DNA of 64,000 nt from Phenylobacterium sp. SCN 70-31 (GCF_001724605.1 NZ_MEEX01000007.1:114560-178559), one strand, 5' to 3'. Positions 16,023 through 26,590 are shown, counted from the stretch's first letter. Notes: generated by a model from the letters alone, not told the origin. Program-made: numbers and translations.

Positions 16023-16128
16023 GTTAACTATTCGTACCAAGTATGTTCTGTGGATAAATCTTGGACCTTCAAGATTTCCCGCTGGATCGCCTGCGAAATC
16101 CCATTCGAGGTCAGCAAGTGTCATTGAA

Positions 16129-16153
16129 ACCCATTAGGTCCCATGTTAACCCA
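16129..16153 (-). promoter_or_regulatory. MraZ box (three TGGGN repeats, 10-bp period)
   Basis: On the minus strand TGGGT-N5-TGGGA-N5-TGGGT reads through 16153-16129. A fourth TGGGA at 16099-16103 lies exactly 30 bp further in phase. TGGGN direct repeats with 5-nt spacers are the known binding site of MraZ. The box is 79 bp upstream of the mraZ ATG, consistent with autoregulation of the dcw cluster. Confidence 0.75.
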
Positions 16154-16231
16154 ATAACCATTCGCTAACCAAAGCGGCGGGTCGGGGCGCTGGCTGGCAG
16201 GGTTGGCGAGGGGCAGGGGGTCTGGGCCGGG

Positions 16232-16699
16232 ATGTTTCTCTCGACCTTCGAGAAGCAGCTGGACGCGAAGCGGCGCATCGTTGTGCCGCAGGACTACCGC
16301 GCCGCGCTCTCGGGGCCGGTGGATGGCGTCTTCCTCTTCCCCTCGATCCGCTCCGACTGCCTGGAAGGCGGCGGCCAGGCGCTGTTCGACCGCTACGGCG
16401 CGGTGGCCGACGAGCTGGAATTCGGCGACGAACTGCGCGACTCCATCGAGCGCAACGTGTTCGGTGAAATGCAGCGTCTGAGCTTCGACACCGCGGGCCG
16501 CATCACGCTGCCCGAAAGCCTGTGCGAGCAGTACGGCCTGACCGACTGGGTGGCGGTGGTGGGGCTGCGCGACCGCTTCGAGATCTGGGAGCGCGACGCC
16601 TATCGCGCCCAGCGCGCGGCCGACCGCGAGCGCGCCCGCGCCGGGCTGGCCGAGATGCGCGCCCAGCAGCGTCAGGCCCGGATCGGAGGCGCGGCATGA
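16232..16699 (+). CDS. mraZ: division/cell wall cluster transcriptional regulator MraZ
   Basis: A 155-residue AbrB-like DNA-binding protein with two swapped-hairpin repeats: [21 protein letters not shown] (about residues 6-26) and [20 protein letters not shown] (about 81-100). It binds TGGGN repeats and regulates the dcw operon; such repeats are present upstream at 16129-16153. The C-terminal 25 residues are Arg/Ala-rich. The stop overlaps rsmH by 4 bp. The ATG is taken where [10 protein letters not shown] begins, the conserved family start. Confidence 0.95.
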   Translation: MFLSTFEKQLDAKRRIVVPQDYRAALSGPVDGVFLFPSIRSDCLEGGGQALFDRYGAVADELEFGDELRDSIERNVFGEMQRLSFDTAGRITLPESLCEQYGLTDWVAVVGLRDRFEIWERDAYRAQRAADRERARAGLAEMRAQQRQARIGGAA

Positions 16700-17640
16700 G
16701 CGCCGAGGTCCGCGCCCCCCATGTCTCCGTCCTGCTCGGCGAGGTGGTCGAGGCGCTCGCGCCCGCCCCAGGCGAGACCATCGTGGACGGCACCTTCGGC
16801 GCGGGCGGCTACGCCCGCGCGATCCTGGCGACGGGCGCGAAGGTCGTGGCTTTCGACCGCGACCCTACGGTCCGTCGCTTCGCCGCGGGATTTCCGGACG
16901 ACCGCTTCCGCCTGGTGGAAGCGCGATTCTCGGAAATGGACGCGGTGCTGGGCGAGGGCCATGCCGACGGCGTGGCCCTCGACCTCGGCGTCAGTTCGAT
17001 GCAGCTCGACGAGGCCGCGCGCGGCTTCTCGTTCATGCACGACGGTCCGCTGGACATGCGCATGGGCGGCGACGGTCCCACCGCCGCCGACCTCGTCAAC
17101 ACGGCCGACGAGGCCGAGCTGGCGCGGATCATCTTCGTCTACGGCGAGGAGCGCGAGAGCCGCCGGATCGCCCGCGCCATCGTGCGCCGGCGCGATGAGC
17201 AGGCCTTCACCCGAACGCTCGAGCTGGCCGAGTTCGTGGAACGCGCCCTGGGCGGGCGGCGCGGGGCCAAGATCCATCCGGCGACGCGCACGTTCCAGGG
17301 TCTCCGGATCGCGGTGAACGACGAACTGGGCGAGCTGGAGGCTGGCCTGGCGGCCGCCGAGCGCGTGCTCAAGGCGGGCGGGCGGCTGGCGGTGGTGACC
17401 TTCCACTCGCTGGAGGATCGCATCGTGAAGGCGTTCCTGGGCGAGCGGGCGGGGCGGACGGCCGGCGGTTCGCGTCACGCGCCGCCCGTGGCGGCGACCG
17501 CCGAACCCAGCTTCCGGCTGCTGTTCAACGGCGCGCGCGGGCCGGGCGACGACGAGGTGAAGGCCAATCCCCGCGCCCGCTCGGCCAAGCTGCGAGCCGC
17601 CGTGCGCACCGAGGCGCCGGTCTGGAGGGTGGCGGCATGA
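16696..17640 (+). CDS. rsmH: 16S rRNA (cytosine(1402)-N(4))-methyltransferase RsmH
   Basis: A 314-residue SAM-dependent methyltransferase modifying C1402 of 16S rRNA. Motifs are [15 protein letters not shown] (SAM site, residues 30-44), [20 protein letters not shown] (about 94-113), GPLDMRMG (about 118), [19 protein letters not shown] (about 197) and [10 protein letters not shown] (about 235). The start overlaps the mraZ stop (ATGA at 16696) and the stop overlaps ftsL, so it is strictly co-translated within the dcw operon. Confidence 0.97.
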   Translation: MSAEVRAPHVSVLLGEVVEALAPAPGETIVDGTFGAGGYARAILATGAKVVAFDRDPTVRRFAAGFPDDRFRLVEARFSEMDAVLGEGHADGVALDLGVSSMQLDEAARGFSFMHDGPLDMRMGGDGPTAADLVNTADEAELARIIFVYGEERESRRIARAIVRRRDEQAFTRTLELAEFVERALGGRRGAKIHPATRTFQGLRIAVNDELGELEAGLAAAERVLKAGGRLAVVTFHSLEDRIVKAFLGERAGRTAGGSRHAPPVAATAEPSFRLLFNGARGPGDDEVKANPRARSAKLRAAVRTEAPVWRVAA

Positions 17641-18095
17641 GCGTGTTCACGCGCAAGGTCCGCGGCTTCCGCCTGATCGACCTCGTGGGCGTGGGCCTGC
17701 TGGTGATGGTGGTCCTGGGCGTCTACCTCGCCAAGACCATGGCCGGTCGCGAGCGCGCCGAGATCGCGACGATCGAGCGCCAGATCAAGGCCGAGGCCGC
17801 CCGCATCCGCCTGTTGCAGGCGGAGGTGGCGCACCTGGAGCAGCCGGGCCGCCTGGAGCGCCTGTCGGTGGTCTATCTGAAGATGGAGCCGGTCGGCGCG
17901 AACCGCGAGGCCAGCGTGGACCAGATCGTGGACGTGGCCCGCGCCGGCCCGCCCAAGAAGGCCAAGGCGGTGTCGGCGGTGGCGGCGATGGTCAACGGGA
18001 CGGGCGTGATCCCGGGCGTGCCTCCGCCCCCGCCGCCCCAGGCCTATCCCGTCCGCGTGGCCGAGGCGCCCGCCGAACCGGGCGTGGCGCCATGA
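17637..18095 (+). CDS. ftsL: cell division protein FtsL
   Basis: A 152-residue bitopic membrane protein with a short basic N-terminus, one transmembrane helix at about residues 14-34 ([19 protein letters not shown]), then a periplasmic coiled coil (about 38-75, [20 protein letters not shown]). A Pro/Ala-rich tail with six consecutive Pro follows. It bridges FtsQ/FtsB to FtsW/FtsI in the divisome. The identification rests on topology and on its position between rsmH and ftsI, since FtsL sequences diverge strongly. It overlaps both neighbours by 4 bp. Confidence 0.88.
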   Translation: MSVFTRKVRGFRLIDLVGVGLLVMVVLGVYLAKTMAGRERAEIATIERQIKAEAARIRLLQAEVAHLEQPGRLERLSVVYLKMEPVGANREASVDQIVDVARAGPPKKAKAVSAVAAMVNGTGVIPGVPPPPPPQAYPVRVAEAPAEPGVAP

Positions 18096-19849
18096 GCCTG
18101 TCGCAGAGCAGTCTGGGTCGGGCGGGTCTGCCGCGCTGGCTGATCGAGCGCGTCTGGGGCCTGGAGCACGCCTTCGAGCGGGCGCGGGCGTCGGGCAAGG
18201 CCGAGGACGACACGCGGCTGCGCATCTTCTTCGTGCTGATCCTGTTCGGGGTGGGCTTCGTGGCCCTGGCGTTCGGGGCGACGCGGGCCGCGCTGTTCCC
18301 GGATGCGGCGCATGTGGGCGGCGCGGGCGCGCCGCTGGGCGCTTCGCGCACCGATCTGGTGGACCGCAACGGCATGCTGCTGGCGGCCGATCTGCTGCAC
18401 TACGGCCTCTACATCGACCCCCGCGAGATCTGGGACCAGGCCGAGACCCGTCGCGGCCTCAAGGCGGCGCTGCCCAGCCTGGACATGAATCGCCTGGAGC
18501 GCGCGCTGCGCGGGAACCGCCGGATCTTCGTGGCCGGCGCGCTGACGCCCGAGGCGCGCAACCGCGTCCACCGCCTGGGGCTGCCCGGCGTGACGTTCGA
18601 GCCCGAGCAGCGGCGCGTCTATCCGCTCGGGACCACGGCCGCCCACTTCATCGGCTTCTCGGACGCCGGCGGCGAGGGCCTGTCGGGCGCGGAGGCCGCC
18701 CTGAACGAGGGGATCCGCGGCGCGGCCCGGAGCGGCGCGCCCGTGCCCCTGTCCATCGACCTGCGCGTCCAGGGCGCGCTGGAGGACGAACTCTACAAGG
18801 CCATCCACGAATTCCGTCCGGTGGGCGCGGTGGGCCTGGTCACCGATATCCAGACGGGCGAAATCCTGGCCCTGTCGAGCTGGCCCGTCTTCGATCCGAA
18901 CGCGCCCGGCAAATCCAGCGTCTACGCCCAGACCAATCGCGCGGCGGCCTCGGTGTTCGAGATGGGGTCGACGTTCAAGGCGTTCACCGTCGCCATCGGC
19001 CTGGACGCCGGGGTGGCCACGCCGGAGACGACCTTCGACGCCCGCGAGCCGTACAAGCTGGGCTACCGGACCATCCACGACTACCACGCCGCCCGGAAGA
19101 TCCTGACGCTGGTGGAGGTGTTCCAGCACTCGTCCAACATCGGCACCGCCCGGCTGGGCCAGGCCGTCGGCCCCGAGCGCATGGGCCACTATTTCGACGC
19201 CCTGGGCCTGACCAAGGCGGCGAAGGTCGAGCTGATCGAGAACGCCCGGCCGCTGACGCCCCGGGTGTGGAACGACGACGCCGTCGCCTCGACCTCGTTC
19301 GGCCACGGGATCAACGTCAGCCCCCTGGCGCTCGCCCGGGCGATGGGGGCGATCCACAACGGCGGCCGGATGATCCCGCTCACGATCCACAAGCTGGAGC
19401 CGGGAACGAAGGTGGATGGCCCGCGGGTGATGTCCGAGCGCACCTCGCTCCAGATGCTCTCGATCATGCGCGCCAACGTCACCGGCGGGAGCGGCAAGTC
19501 GGCCGACATTCCCGGCCTGTCGGTGGGGGGCAAGACGGGGACGGGCGAGAAGTACGACCCGGCGATCCGCCGGTACAACGGGGCCAAGCAGGTCTCGTCG
19601 TTCGCGGCCGTCTTCCCGACCTGGGGCGGCGTGGACACCAAGCGCTATTTCGTCCTGATCCTGCTGGACGAGCCCAAGGGCACCGCGCGGAGCGCGGGCT
19701 ATTCCACCGGCGGCTGGGTGGCCGCGCCGGCCGTGGGCCGGGTGATCGAGCGGATCGCGCCGTTCGTGGACGTCCAGCGCCGCGCCGACGTGGGCCAGGC
19801 GGTTCCGGTCCTGCCGCCCACGGTCGAAGACCTGGGTGAGGCGCGATGA
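18092..19849 (+). CDS. ftsI: peptidoglycan D,D-transpeptidase FtsI (PBP3)
   Basis: A 585-residue septal class B penicillin-binding protein that cross-links peptidoglycan at the division site with FtsW. It has one N-terminal transmembrane helix (about residues 46-66, IFFVLILFGVGFVALAFGAT), a dimerisation/pedestal domain, then the transpeptidase domain with STFK (about residue 292), SSN (about 346) and KTGTGE (about 480). The start overlaps ftsL and the stop overlaps murE, each by 4 bp. Confidence 0.97.
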   Translation: MSLSQSSLGRAGLPRWLIERVWGLEHAFERARASGKAEDDTRLRIFFVLILFGVGFVALAFGATRAALFPDAAHVGGAGAPLGASRTDLVDRNGMLLAADLLHYGLYIDPREIWDQAETRRGLKAALPSLDMNRLERALRGNRRIFVAGALTPEARNRVHRLGLPGVTFEPEQRRVYPLGTTAAHFIGFSDAGGEGLSGAEAALNEGIRGAARSGAPVPLSIDLRVQGALEDELYKAIHEFRPVGAVGLVTDIQTGEILALSSWPVFDPNAPGKSSVYAQTNRAAASVFEMGSTFKAFTVAIGLDAGVATPETTFDAREPYKLGYRTIHDYHAARKILTLVEVFQHSSNIGTARLGQAVGPERMGHYFDALGLTKAAKVELIENARPLTPRVWNDDAVASTSFGHGINVSPLALARAMGAIHNGGRMIPLTIHKLEPGTKVDGPRVMSERTSLQMLSIMRANVTGGSGKSADIPGLSVGGKTGTGEKYDPAIRRYNGAKQVSSFAAVFPTWGGVDTKRYFVLILLDEPKGTARSAGYSTGGWVAAPAVGRVIERIAPFVDVQRRADVGQAVPVLPPTVEDLGEAR

Positions 19850-21300
19850 GCCTGCGCCTCTCGAAGATCGTGAAGCGCGACATCGGCGCGGACCCCGAGA
19901 TCAAGGGGGTGACGGCCGACAGCCGCAAGGTGAAGCCGGGCTTCCTGTTCGCCGCCCTCCCGGGATCGAAGGCGGACGGCGCGGCCTTCGCGGCCAAGGC
20001 GGTCGAAGCCGGGGCGGCGGCGGTGATCGCCGACCAGGATCTGAACCTTTCGGTTCCCACCGTGATCTGTCGCGACCCGCGCCGTGGCTACGCCCTGGCC
20101 GCCGCGAACTTCTGGGGCCGCCAACCGCAGGTGTGCGTGGCGGTGACGGGCACCAACGGCAAGACCTCGGTCGCCAACTTCTGCCGGCAGATGTTCGCCC
20201 GCGCGGGTCACGCCTCGGCCAGCATGGGCACTCTGGGCCTGACCGTCTCCCGGCCGGACGGCACGCACGACCAGATCACGCCGCCGGGCCTGACCACGCC
20301 GGACGCCGGCGACGTGGCCGAGCTTCTCACTCGCGTCAGCCAGCTCGGCGTGACCCATTTCGCCCTGGAGGCCAGCTCGCACGGCATCGACCAGCGCCGT
20401 CTGGACGGGGTGCGGCTGGCGGCGGCGGGGTTCCTGAACCTGACCCAGGACCACCTCGACTACCATCACACCATGGACGCCTACATGAAGGCGAAGCTCC
20501 GGCTGTTCGAGCAGCTCATGCCGCGCGGCGCCACGGCGGTGCTGAACGCCGATTCCGAGGCGTTTCCGTTCTTCGCGGCGGCCTCGGTGGTCTCGGGGCA
20601 GCGGGTGATGAGCGTGGGCGAGGGCGGCCAGGCGCTGAAGCTGCTGGAGCGCACGCTGCTGCCCGACGGCCAGCGCCTGAAGGTGCGCGCCGACGGCCGG
20701 ACCTACGACGTGCGCCTGCCCCTGGCGGGCGGCTTCCAGGCCTCGAACGCGCTGGTGGCGGCGGGCCTCTGCCGAGCGGCGGGCCTGTCCTGGGACGAGG
20801 TGTTCGCCGGGCTGGAGACCCTGACCGGCGCGCCCGGCCGGCTCCAGCGCGTGGGCGCTGGGCCGCGGGGCGGCGAGGCCTATGTGGACTACGCCCATAC
20901 GCCGGACGGGCTGGAGACGGTGCTGGAGGCGCTGCGCCCCCACACGCGCGGCCGGCTGGTGGTGGTGTTCGGCGCCGGCGGCGACCGCGACCGCGGCAAG
21001 CGCCCCCTGATGGGCCGGGTGGCGGCCGAGCTGGCCGACGTGGCCATCGTGACCGACGACAATCCCCGTTCCGAGATCCCCGCGGCGATCCGGGCCGAGA
21101 TCCTGGCCGGGGCGCCGAACGCCAGGGAGATCGGCGACCGGCGCGAGGCGATCCGGGCGGCCGCGGCGATGCTGGACGACGGCGACATCCTGGTGGTGGC
21201 CGGCAAGGGGCACGAGCAGGGCCAGATCGTGGGCGACGTGGTTCATCCCTTCGACGACGTGACGGAGACGGCTCAGGCGCTGGAGCTGGTGCATGGCTGA
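19846..21300 (+). CDS. murE: UDP-MurNAc-L-Ala-D-Glu:meso-diaminopimelate ligase MurE
   Basis: A 484-residue Mur ligase adding the third stem residue. The ATP loop is TGTNGKTSV (about residues 101-109). DDNPRSE (about 404) is the signature for meso-diaminopimelate rather than lysine, and AGKGHEQGQ is near the C-terminus. It overlaps ftsI by 4 bp and murF by 8 bp. Confidence 0.97.
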   Translation: MSLRLSKIVKRDIGADPEIKGVTADSRKVKPGFLFAALPGSKADGAAFAAKAVEAGAAAVIADQDLNLSVPTVICRDPRRGYALAAANFWGRQPQVCVAVTGTNGKTSVANFCRQMFARAGHASASMGTLGLTVSRPDGTHDQITPPGLTTPDAGDVAELLTRVSQLGVTHFALEASSHGIDQRRLDGVRLAAAGFLNLTQDHLDYHHTMDAYMKAKLRLFEQLMPRGATAVLNADSEAFPFFAAASVVSGQRVMSVGEGGQALKLLERTLLPDGQRLKVRADGRTYDVRLPLAGGFQASNALVAAGLCRAAGLSWDEVFAGLETLTGAPGRLQRVGAGPRGGEAYVDYAHTPDGLETVLEALRPHTRGRLVVVFGAGGDRDRGKRPLMGRVAAELADVAIVTDDNPRSEIPAAIRAEILAGAPNAREIGDRREAIRAAAAMLDDGDILVVAGKGHEQGQIVGDVVHPFDDVTETAQALELVHG

Positions 21301-22696
21301 GCCGCTGTGGACGTCCGGCGCCATCGCGGCCGCCACGGGGGGCGTGGAGGCCGGCGGCTTCAGCGCGACCGGCGTCTCGATCGACACCCGCAGCCTGGAG
21401 CCCGGCGACCTGTTCGTCGCTCTGGCGGGCGCGCGCGACGGCCATGAGTTCGTGGCCCAGGCGATGGCGGCCGGCGCGGCGGGCGTGCTGGCCGCGCGCG
21501 AAGTGGAGGCGCCGTCCGTGCGGGCGGGCGACACGCTGAGGGCGCTGGAGGCCCTGGGCATCGCGGCCCGGGACCGGGCGACGAACGCGCGCCGTGGCGC
21601 GGTGACGGGCTCGGTGGGCAAGACGTCGGTGACGCAGGCCGTGATGGCGGGGCTGTCCCTGGCCGGCCCGGCGCATTCGTCGGTGAAGAGCTACAACAAC
21701 CACATCGGCGTGCCGCTGACGCTCGCCCGGATGCCCGCCGACACCGAACGCGCGGTGTTCGAGATCGGCATGAACCACGCGGACGAGATCCGTCCGCTGA
21801 GCGAGATGGTGCGGCCCCACGCGGCGGTGGTGACGACCGTCGGCCCGGTGCACACCGAGAACTTCGCGGACGGCGAGGCCGGCGTGGCGATGGCCAAGGC
21901 CGAGATCTTCGACGGCCTGCAGTTCGGCGGCGTGGCGGTGCTGAACGCCGACAACGCGCATTTCGGCCTGCTGGAGGCGCGCGCGGTGGCGGCGGGGGCG
22001 AAGGTGCGCAGGTTCGGCCGCGCGGCCGGCTGCGACGCGCGGCTGCTGGACTTCCAGGCCGCCGACGGGATGGCCCAGGTGCGCGCCGAACTGGACGGCC
22101 GGGGGGTGGACTTCCCGTTGTTGCAGACCGGCCTGCACTGGGGGCTGAACAGCCTGGCGGTGATCCTGATGCTGGAGGCGCTGGACGTGCGCCTGGACCT
22201 GGCGCTGACGGCGCTGTCGGGCTTTGCGCCGTTGACCGGGCGGGGCGCCGAGCACCGCGTGGAGGGGCCCCGCGGCGCCTTCACGCTGATCGACGAGAGC
22301 TACAACGCCAATCCGGTGTCGATGGCGTCGGCGATCGCCACCCTGGGCCAGCGCAGCGCGGCCGGACGGCGGATCGTGGCGCTCACCGACATGCTGGAGC
22401 TGGGGCCGGACGCCCCGGCGTTTCACGCCGGCCTCGCCGAACCTATCGAGGCTGCGACGATCGACCTCGTCTTCTGCGCGGGTCCTCTGATGAAATCGCT
22501 CTGGGACGCCCTTCCGCCGACTCGCCGCGGCGGCTACGCCGAAACGGCCGCCGCCCTCGCGCCACAGCTCTCCGAGGCGGTGCGGGCCGGCGACGTGGTG
22601 ATGGTGAAGGGGTCGAACGGGTCCAGGGCCGGGCAGGTCGTCCAGGCGCTGCTGGCGGGCGACTCCCCCCGACAGGGCCCAGGGGAGGCCGGCTGA
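21293..22696 (+). CDS. murF: UDP-MurNAc-tripeptide:D-Ala-D-Ala ligase MurF
   Basis: A 467-residue Mur ligase adding the D-Ala-D-Ala dipeptide made by Ddl. The ATP loop [12 protein letters not shown] (about residues 104-115) has the Ser-Val typical of MurF, followed by [25 protein letters not shown] (about 156) and [11 protein letters not shown] (about 331). It overlaps murE by 8 bp, and the last base of its stop is the first base of the mraY ATG. Confidence 0.97.
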   Translation: MAEPLWTSGAIAAATGGVEAGGFSATGVSIDTRSLEPGDLFVALAGARDGHEFVAQAMAAGAAGVLAAREVEAPSVRAGDTLRALEALGIAARDRATNARRGAVTGSVGKTSVTQAVMAGLSLAGPAHSSVKSYNNHIGVPLTLARMPADTERAVFEIGMNHADEIRPLSEMVRPHAAVVTTVGPVHTENFADGEAGVAMAKAEIFDGLQFGGVAVLNADNAHFGLLEARAVAAGAKVRRFGRAAGCDARLLDFQAADGMAQVRAELDGRGVDFPLLQTGLHWGLNSLAVILMLEALDVRLDLALTALSGFAPLTGRGAEHRVEGPRGAFTLIDESYNANPVSMASAIATLGQRSAAGRRIVALTDMLELGPDAPAFHAGLAEPIEAATIDLVFCAGPLMKSLWDALPPTRRGGYAETAAALAPQLSEAVRAGDVVMVKGSNGSRAGQVVQALLAGDSPRQGPGEAG

Positions 22697-23805
22697 TGTT
22701 CTACTGGCTCTACGTCCAGTTCGCTTCGACCGACTATGTGCCGGTCCTGAACCTGCTGAAGTACCAGACCTTCCGCACGGGGCTGGCGATCTTCACGGCG
22801 CAGTTCGTGGTCGTGGCCATGGGCTCGCGCTTCATCCGCTGGATGCAGGCCAAGCAGGGCAAGGGCCAGCCGATCCGCGCCGAGGGCATCGAGCGCCACA
22901 TCATCGAGAAGGCCGGCACGCCCACGATGGGCGGGGTGATGATCCTGGCCGGGCTGTTCGCCGGCACCCTGCTGTGGGCGGACCTGACGAACGTCTATGT
23001 CTGGGCGGTGCTGATCGTCACCGGCGGCTATGGCCTGCTGGGTTTCATGGACGACTACGCCAAGGTCACGCGGCAGACGACGGCGGGCGTCTCGGGCAAG
23101 GCGCGCCTGGCGGTCGAGGCCGGCATCGCGATGGCGGCCATCGCGCTGATCATCACGCTCGCGCCCAAACCACCCGAGAACGCCGAACTGCTCACCTCGG
23201 TGACGTTCCCGATCTTCAAGCAGTACTTCATCGACCTCTCGTGGGGCTATCTGCTGTTCGGGGCCTTCATCATCGTGGGGGCGGCCAACGCCGTGAACTT
23301 CACCGACGGCCTCGACGGGCTGGCCACGGTTCCGGTCATGATCGCGGCGGCGGCCTATGGCCTGATCGCCTACATCGTCGGCAACTACGTCTTCGCCAAC
23401 TACCTCCAGCTCCACTTCGTCCCCGGCGTGGGCGAACTGGCGGTGTTCTGCGGGGCGCTGATCGGGGCGGGGCTGGGCTTCCTCTGGTATAACGCCCCGC
23501 CGGCCAAGATCTTCATGGGCGACACCGGCTCGCTGGCCCTGGGCGGCGCGGTGGGCGCCATCGCGGTGGCCACCCGCCACGAGATCGTGCTGGGAATCAT
23601 CGGCGGCCTGTTCGTGGCCGAGACCCTGTCGGTGATGATCCAGGTGGCGTGGTTCAAGCGCACCGGCCGGCGAATCTTCCTGATGGCGCCGGTCCACCAC
23701 CACTTCGAGAAGCTGGGCTGGTCGGAATCCACCGTCGTGATCCGGTTCTGGATCGTGGCGGTGATGCTGGCGCTGGTGGGCCTCGCCACCCTGAAGCTCA
23801 GGTAG
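22696..23805 (+). CDS. mraY: phospho-MurNAc-pentapeptide transferase MraY
   Basis: A 369-residue polytopic inner-membrane enzyme that transfers phospho-MurNAc-pentapeptide to undecaprenyl phosphate, forming lipid I. Diagnostic motifs are [11 protein letters not shown] (about residue 75), FMDDYAKV with the catalytic Asp pair (about 117), [13 protein letters not shown] (about 197), [12 protein letters not shown] (about 272) and [10 protein letters not shown] (about 335). Ten helices are expected. The start overlaps the murF stop by one base. Confidence 0.97.
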   Translation: MFYWLYVQFASTDYVPVLNLLKYQTFRTGLAIFTAQFVVVAMGSRFIRWMQAKQGKGQPIRAEGIERHIIEKAGTPTMGGVMILAGLFAGTLLWADLTNVYVWAVLIVTGGYGLLGFMDDYAKVTRQTTAGVSGKARLAVEAGIAMAAIALIITLAPKPPENAELLTSVTFPIFKQYFIDLSWGYLLFGAFIIVGAANAVNFTDGLDGLATVPVMIAAAAYGLIAYIVGNYVFANYLQLHFVPGVGELAVFCGALIGAGLGFLWYNAPPAKIFMGDTGSLALGGAVGAIAVATRHEIVLGIIGGLFVAETLSVMIQVAWFKRTGRRIFLMAPVHHHFEKLGWSESTVVIRFWIVAVMLALVGLATLKLR

Positions 23806-23823
23806 GAGGCGCGTGCAGGCGGC

Positions 23824-25239
23824 ATGATCCCGGTCCGTGGCTTCGAAGGCAGGACGGTGGCCGTGTTCGGCCTGGCCCGCACGGGGCTGGCGGCCGCGCG
23901 CGCCCTCGTCGCCGGAGGGGCCGAGGCAGCGCTCTGGGACGACAACCCCAAGGCCCGGGAAGCCGCCGCGGCCGAAGGCTTCGAACTGACCGACCTGGCC
24001 GCGGCCGACTGGTCGGGCTTCGCCGCAGTCATGCTTTCGCCGGGCGTGCCCCTGACGCATCCGAAGCCGCACTGGACGGTGGAGAAGGCCCGTGCGGCGG
24101 GCGTCGAGATCCTGGGCGACATCGAGCTGTTCGCGCGCACCGTGAACGCCGCGCCCGAGCACCGGCGGCCGAAGGTGGTCGCCATCACCGGCACCAACGG
24201 CAAGTCGACGACGACCGCCCTGATCGGTCACATCTGCGCCGAGGCCGGCCGGGACACCCGCATCGGCGGCAACATCGGGGCCGGCGTCCTGGGCCTCGAC
24301 GACATGCACGGCGGCGCGGTCTATGTGCTGGAACTCTCGTCCTACCAGCTCGACCTGACGTCCAGCCTGAAGGCCGACGTGGCGATCATCCTCAACGTCT
24401 CGCCCGACCACCTGGAGCGGCACGGGACGATGGAGAACTACGTCGCCGCCAAGCGCCGGATTCTGCTCAACCAGGACAACGGCGACACCGCTGTCATCGG
24501 GGTGGACGACGCCTGGGGCCAGCAGATCTGCACCGAGATCACGGCCGCCAATCGGCGCACCATCGTTCCCATCTCGGCCAGCAAGGCGATCAGCCGCGGG
24601 GTCTACGCCCTGGACGGTCTGCTCTACGACGCCGCGGGCGAGCGCGCGGCCCAGGTGGCGGACCTGAAGCGCGCGCGGTCGCTGCCGGGCCGGCACAACT
24701 GGCAGAACGCGGCGGCGGCCTACGCCGCGGCGCGCGGGCTGGGGGTTTCGCCCGAGCTGGCCGCGCGCGCTCTGATGACCTTTCCCGGCCTCGCGCACCG
24801 GATGGAGACCGTGGCGCTGATCGGCAAGGTGCGCTTCGTCAACGACAGCAAGGCCACCAACGCCGACGCCGCGCGCCAGGCCCTGTCGAGCTATCCCGAG
24901 GTCTACTGGATCGCCGGCGGCCAGCCCAAGACGGGCGGCATCGACGAACTGGCCGACCTGTTCCCGCGCGTGATCAAGGCCTATCTCGTGGGCGAGGCCG
25001 AGACGGCGTTCGCCGCCACCCTGGAAGGCCGGACGCCGGCCCTGAAATGCGGGACCATCGAGGCGGCGGCGCGCGCGGCCTACGCCGACGCCGCGGCCAG
25101 CGGCAAGGACGCGATCGTCCTGCTTTCGCCGGCCTGCGCCTCGTTCGACCAGTTCGCCGACTTCGAGCAGCGCGGGGAGGCCTTCCGCGCGGCCGCCGGC
25201 GCGATCGCCGCCGGCCGGGTCCGGGAGGGCGCCCCATGA
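23824..25239 (+). CDS. murD: UDP-MurNAc-L-alanine:D-glutamate ligase MurD
   Basis: A 471-residue Mur ligase adding D-Glu. The N-terminal Rossmann part is VAVFGLARTGLAAARAL (about residue 11), the ATP loop is AITGTNGKSTTTALI (about 120), then ELSSYQLD (about 171), VSPDHLERHG (about 197), LAHRMETV (about 322) and NDSKATN (about 340). It starts 18 bp after mraY. The 145-bp gap to ftsW is filled by a palindromic element. Confidence 0.97.
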   Translation: MIPVRGFEGRTVAVFGLARTGLAAARALVAGGAEAALWDDNPKAREAAAAEGFELTDLAAADWSGFAAVMLSPGVPLTHPKPHWTVEKARAAGVEILGDIELFARTVNAAPEHRRPKVVAITGTNGKSTTTALIGHICAEAGRDTRIGGNIGAGVLGLDDMHGGAVYVLELSSYQLDLTSSLKADVAIILNVSPDHLERHGTMENYVAAKRRILLNQDNGDTAVIGVDDAWGQQICTEITAANRRTIVPISASKAISRGVYALDGLLYDAAGERAAQVADLKRARSLPGRHNWQNAAAAYAAARGLGVSPELAARALMTFPGLAHRMETVALIGKVRFVNDSKATNADAARQALSSYPEVYWIAGGQPKTGGIDELADLFPRVIKAYLVGEAETAFAATLEGRTPALKCGTIEAAARAAYADAAASGKDAIVLLSPACASFDQFADFEQRGEAFRAAAGAIAAGRVREGAP

Positions 25240-25249
25240 GCGCCGCCGT

Positions 25250-25384
25250 CAGCCACATTCTCCTCCCGTCGGGAGGAGCGTCGGCGAAGCCGGGAAGGGG
25301 GGCGACCCGCCCGCGCATCGCCAAAGCAGGCCCCCTCCACCGCTTCGCGGTCCCCCTCCCCCGAGGGGGGCGGAGATTCCCCGT
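25250..25384. repeat. intergenic palindromic element between murD and ftsW
   Basis: It begins with the hairpin CTCCTCCC-GTC-GGGAGGAG and ends with CCCCCTCCCCCGAGGGGGG, with CCGCTTCGCGG between. It occupies almost the whole murD-ftsW gap up to the ftsW ATG. It resembles the piece near 15950-16022 and probably provides a transcript-processing or mobile intergenic repeat. Confidence 0.6.
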
Positions 25385-26566
25385 ATGACGACCGTCGGCA
25401 GCAACAACGCCCACGCCTTCGCCCGGTCCGACCGATCGCCGCTGGGCGTCTGGTGGTGGACCGTCGACCGCTGGATGCTGGGGGTGGTGGCCATCCTCAT
25501 CGCCATCGGTGTCGTGGTGTCGTTCGCCGCCAGCCCGGCGGCGGCGGCGCGCATGAACATCGGCGACCCGTTCCACTTCGCCGTCCGCCAGTGCGTCTTC
25601 GCCGTGGCGTCCATGATCCTGATGATGGCCGTCTCGATGCTGGACGTGAAGGGCGTGAGGCGGGCGGCCTTCGTCATCTGGCTGGCCGCCATCGCGGTGA
25701 TGATCGCCCTGCCGTTCATCGGCCACAGCGCCAAGGGCGCCACCCGGTGGATCGAGTTCGGCGGCTTCACCTTCCAGCCGTCCGAGTACATGAAGCCGGC
25801 CCTGGTGATCCTGGTCGCCTGGATGTTCGCCGAGGGGCAGAAGGGCAACGGCGTGCCCGGCGTCTCGATCGCCTTCGGACTGTTCGCGGTCTCGGTGGGG
25901 CTGCTGCTGATCCAGCCCGACGTCGGCCAGACGGTCCTCATCACGGTGGCGTTCGGCGCCGCCTTCTGGATGGCGGGCGTGCCGATGAGCTGGGTGATGC
26001 TGCTGGGCGCGACGGCGCTCGCGGGACTCTCGTCCACCTACTTCATGTTCCCGCACGTCCAGAGCCGCGTGGACCGCTTCTTCTCGCCCGAGAAGGCCGA
26101 CACGCATCAGGTCGACGCCGCCGCCATCGCTCAGGCGGCCGGCGGGCTGTTCGGCCGCGGCCCGGGCGAGGGTGTGATGAAGCGCCGGGTGCCCGACCTG
26201 CACACCGACTTCGCCGCCTCGGTCGGCGCCGAGGAGTTCGGGCTGGTGTTCCTGCTGCTGGTGATCTCGCTTTTCGCCTTCGTGGTGGTGCGCGGCCTCA
26301 TGAGGGCCATGAAGCTGTCGGATCCTTTCGAGCAGATCGCGGCCGCGGCGCTGTTCGTGCTGGTCGGCCAGCAGGCGATCATCAATCTGGCGGTCAACCT
26401 GAACATGATGCCGACCAAGGGCATGACCTTGCCCTTCATCAGCTACGGAGGGTCCTCGATGCTGGCGATGGGCCTGACGATGGGACTGGCCCTGGCGCTC
26501 ACGCGCCGCCGGCCGGGCGCCTATGCGCAGAGCGAAGGCCTCGCCAAGGCCGGGACGTTCGGTTGA
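25385..26566 (+). CDS. ftsW: peptidoglycan glycosyltransferase FtsW
   Basis: A 393-residue SEDS-family polymerase that builds septal glycan strands together with FtsI. Ten helices are predicted. Family motifs include GHSAKGATRWIEFGGFTFQP (about residues 115-134), the central periplasmic-loop region with AAAIAQAAGGLFGRGPGEG (about 242-260), DFAASVGAEEFG (about 274) and PTKGMTLPFISYGGSSML (about 342-359). The ATG at 25385 directly follows the palindromic element, so translation may have been re-engineered by its insertion; no strong ribosome site is visible. Confidence 0.96.
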   Translation: MTTVGSNNAHAFARSDRSPLGVWWWTVDRWMLGVVAILIAIGVVVSFAASPAAAARMNIGDPFHFAVRQCVFAVASMILMMAVSMLDVKGVRRAAFVIWLAAIAVMIALPFIGHSAKGATRWIEFGGFTFQPSEYMKPALVILVAWMFAEGQKGNGVPGVSIAFGLFAVSVGLLLIQPDVGQTVLITVAFGAAFWMAGVPMSWVMLLGATALAGLSSTYFMFPHVQSRVDRFFSPEKADTHQVDAAAIAQAAGGLFGRGPGEGVMKRRVPDLHTDFAASVGAEEFGLVFLLLVISLFAFVVVRGLMRAMKLSDPFEQIAAAALFVLVGQQAIINLAVNLNMMPTKGMTLPFISYGGSSMLAMGLTMGLALALTRRRPGAYAQSEGLAKAGTFG

Positions 26567-26590
26567 CCGCGCACGCGAGGAGAGGTGCCC

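Noticed and set aside
16149-16170. Possible CtrA sites in the mraZ promoter (TTAACCCA, ATAACCAT, CTAACC)
   Set aside because: Only half-site similarities with wrong spacing; the TGGGN repeats explain the same bases better.
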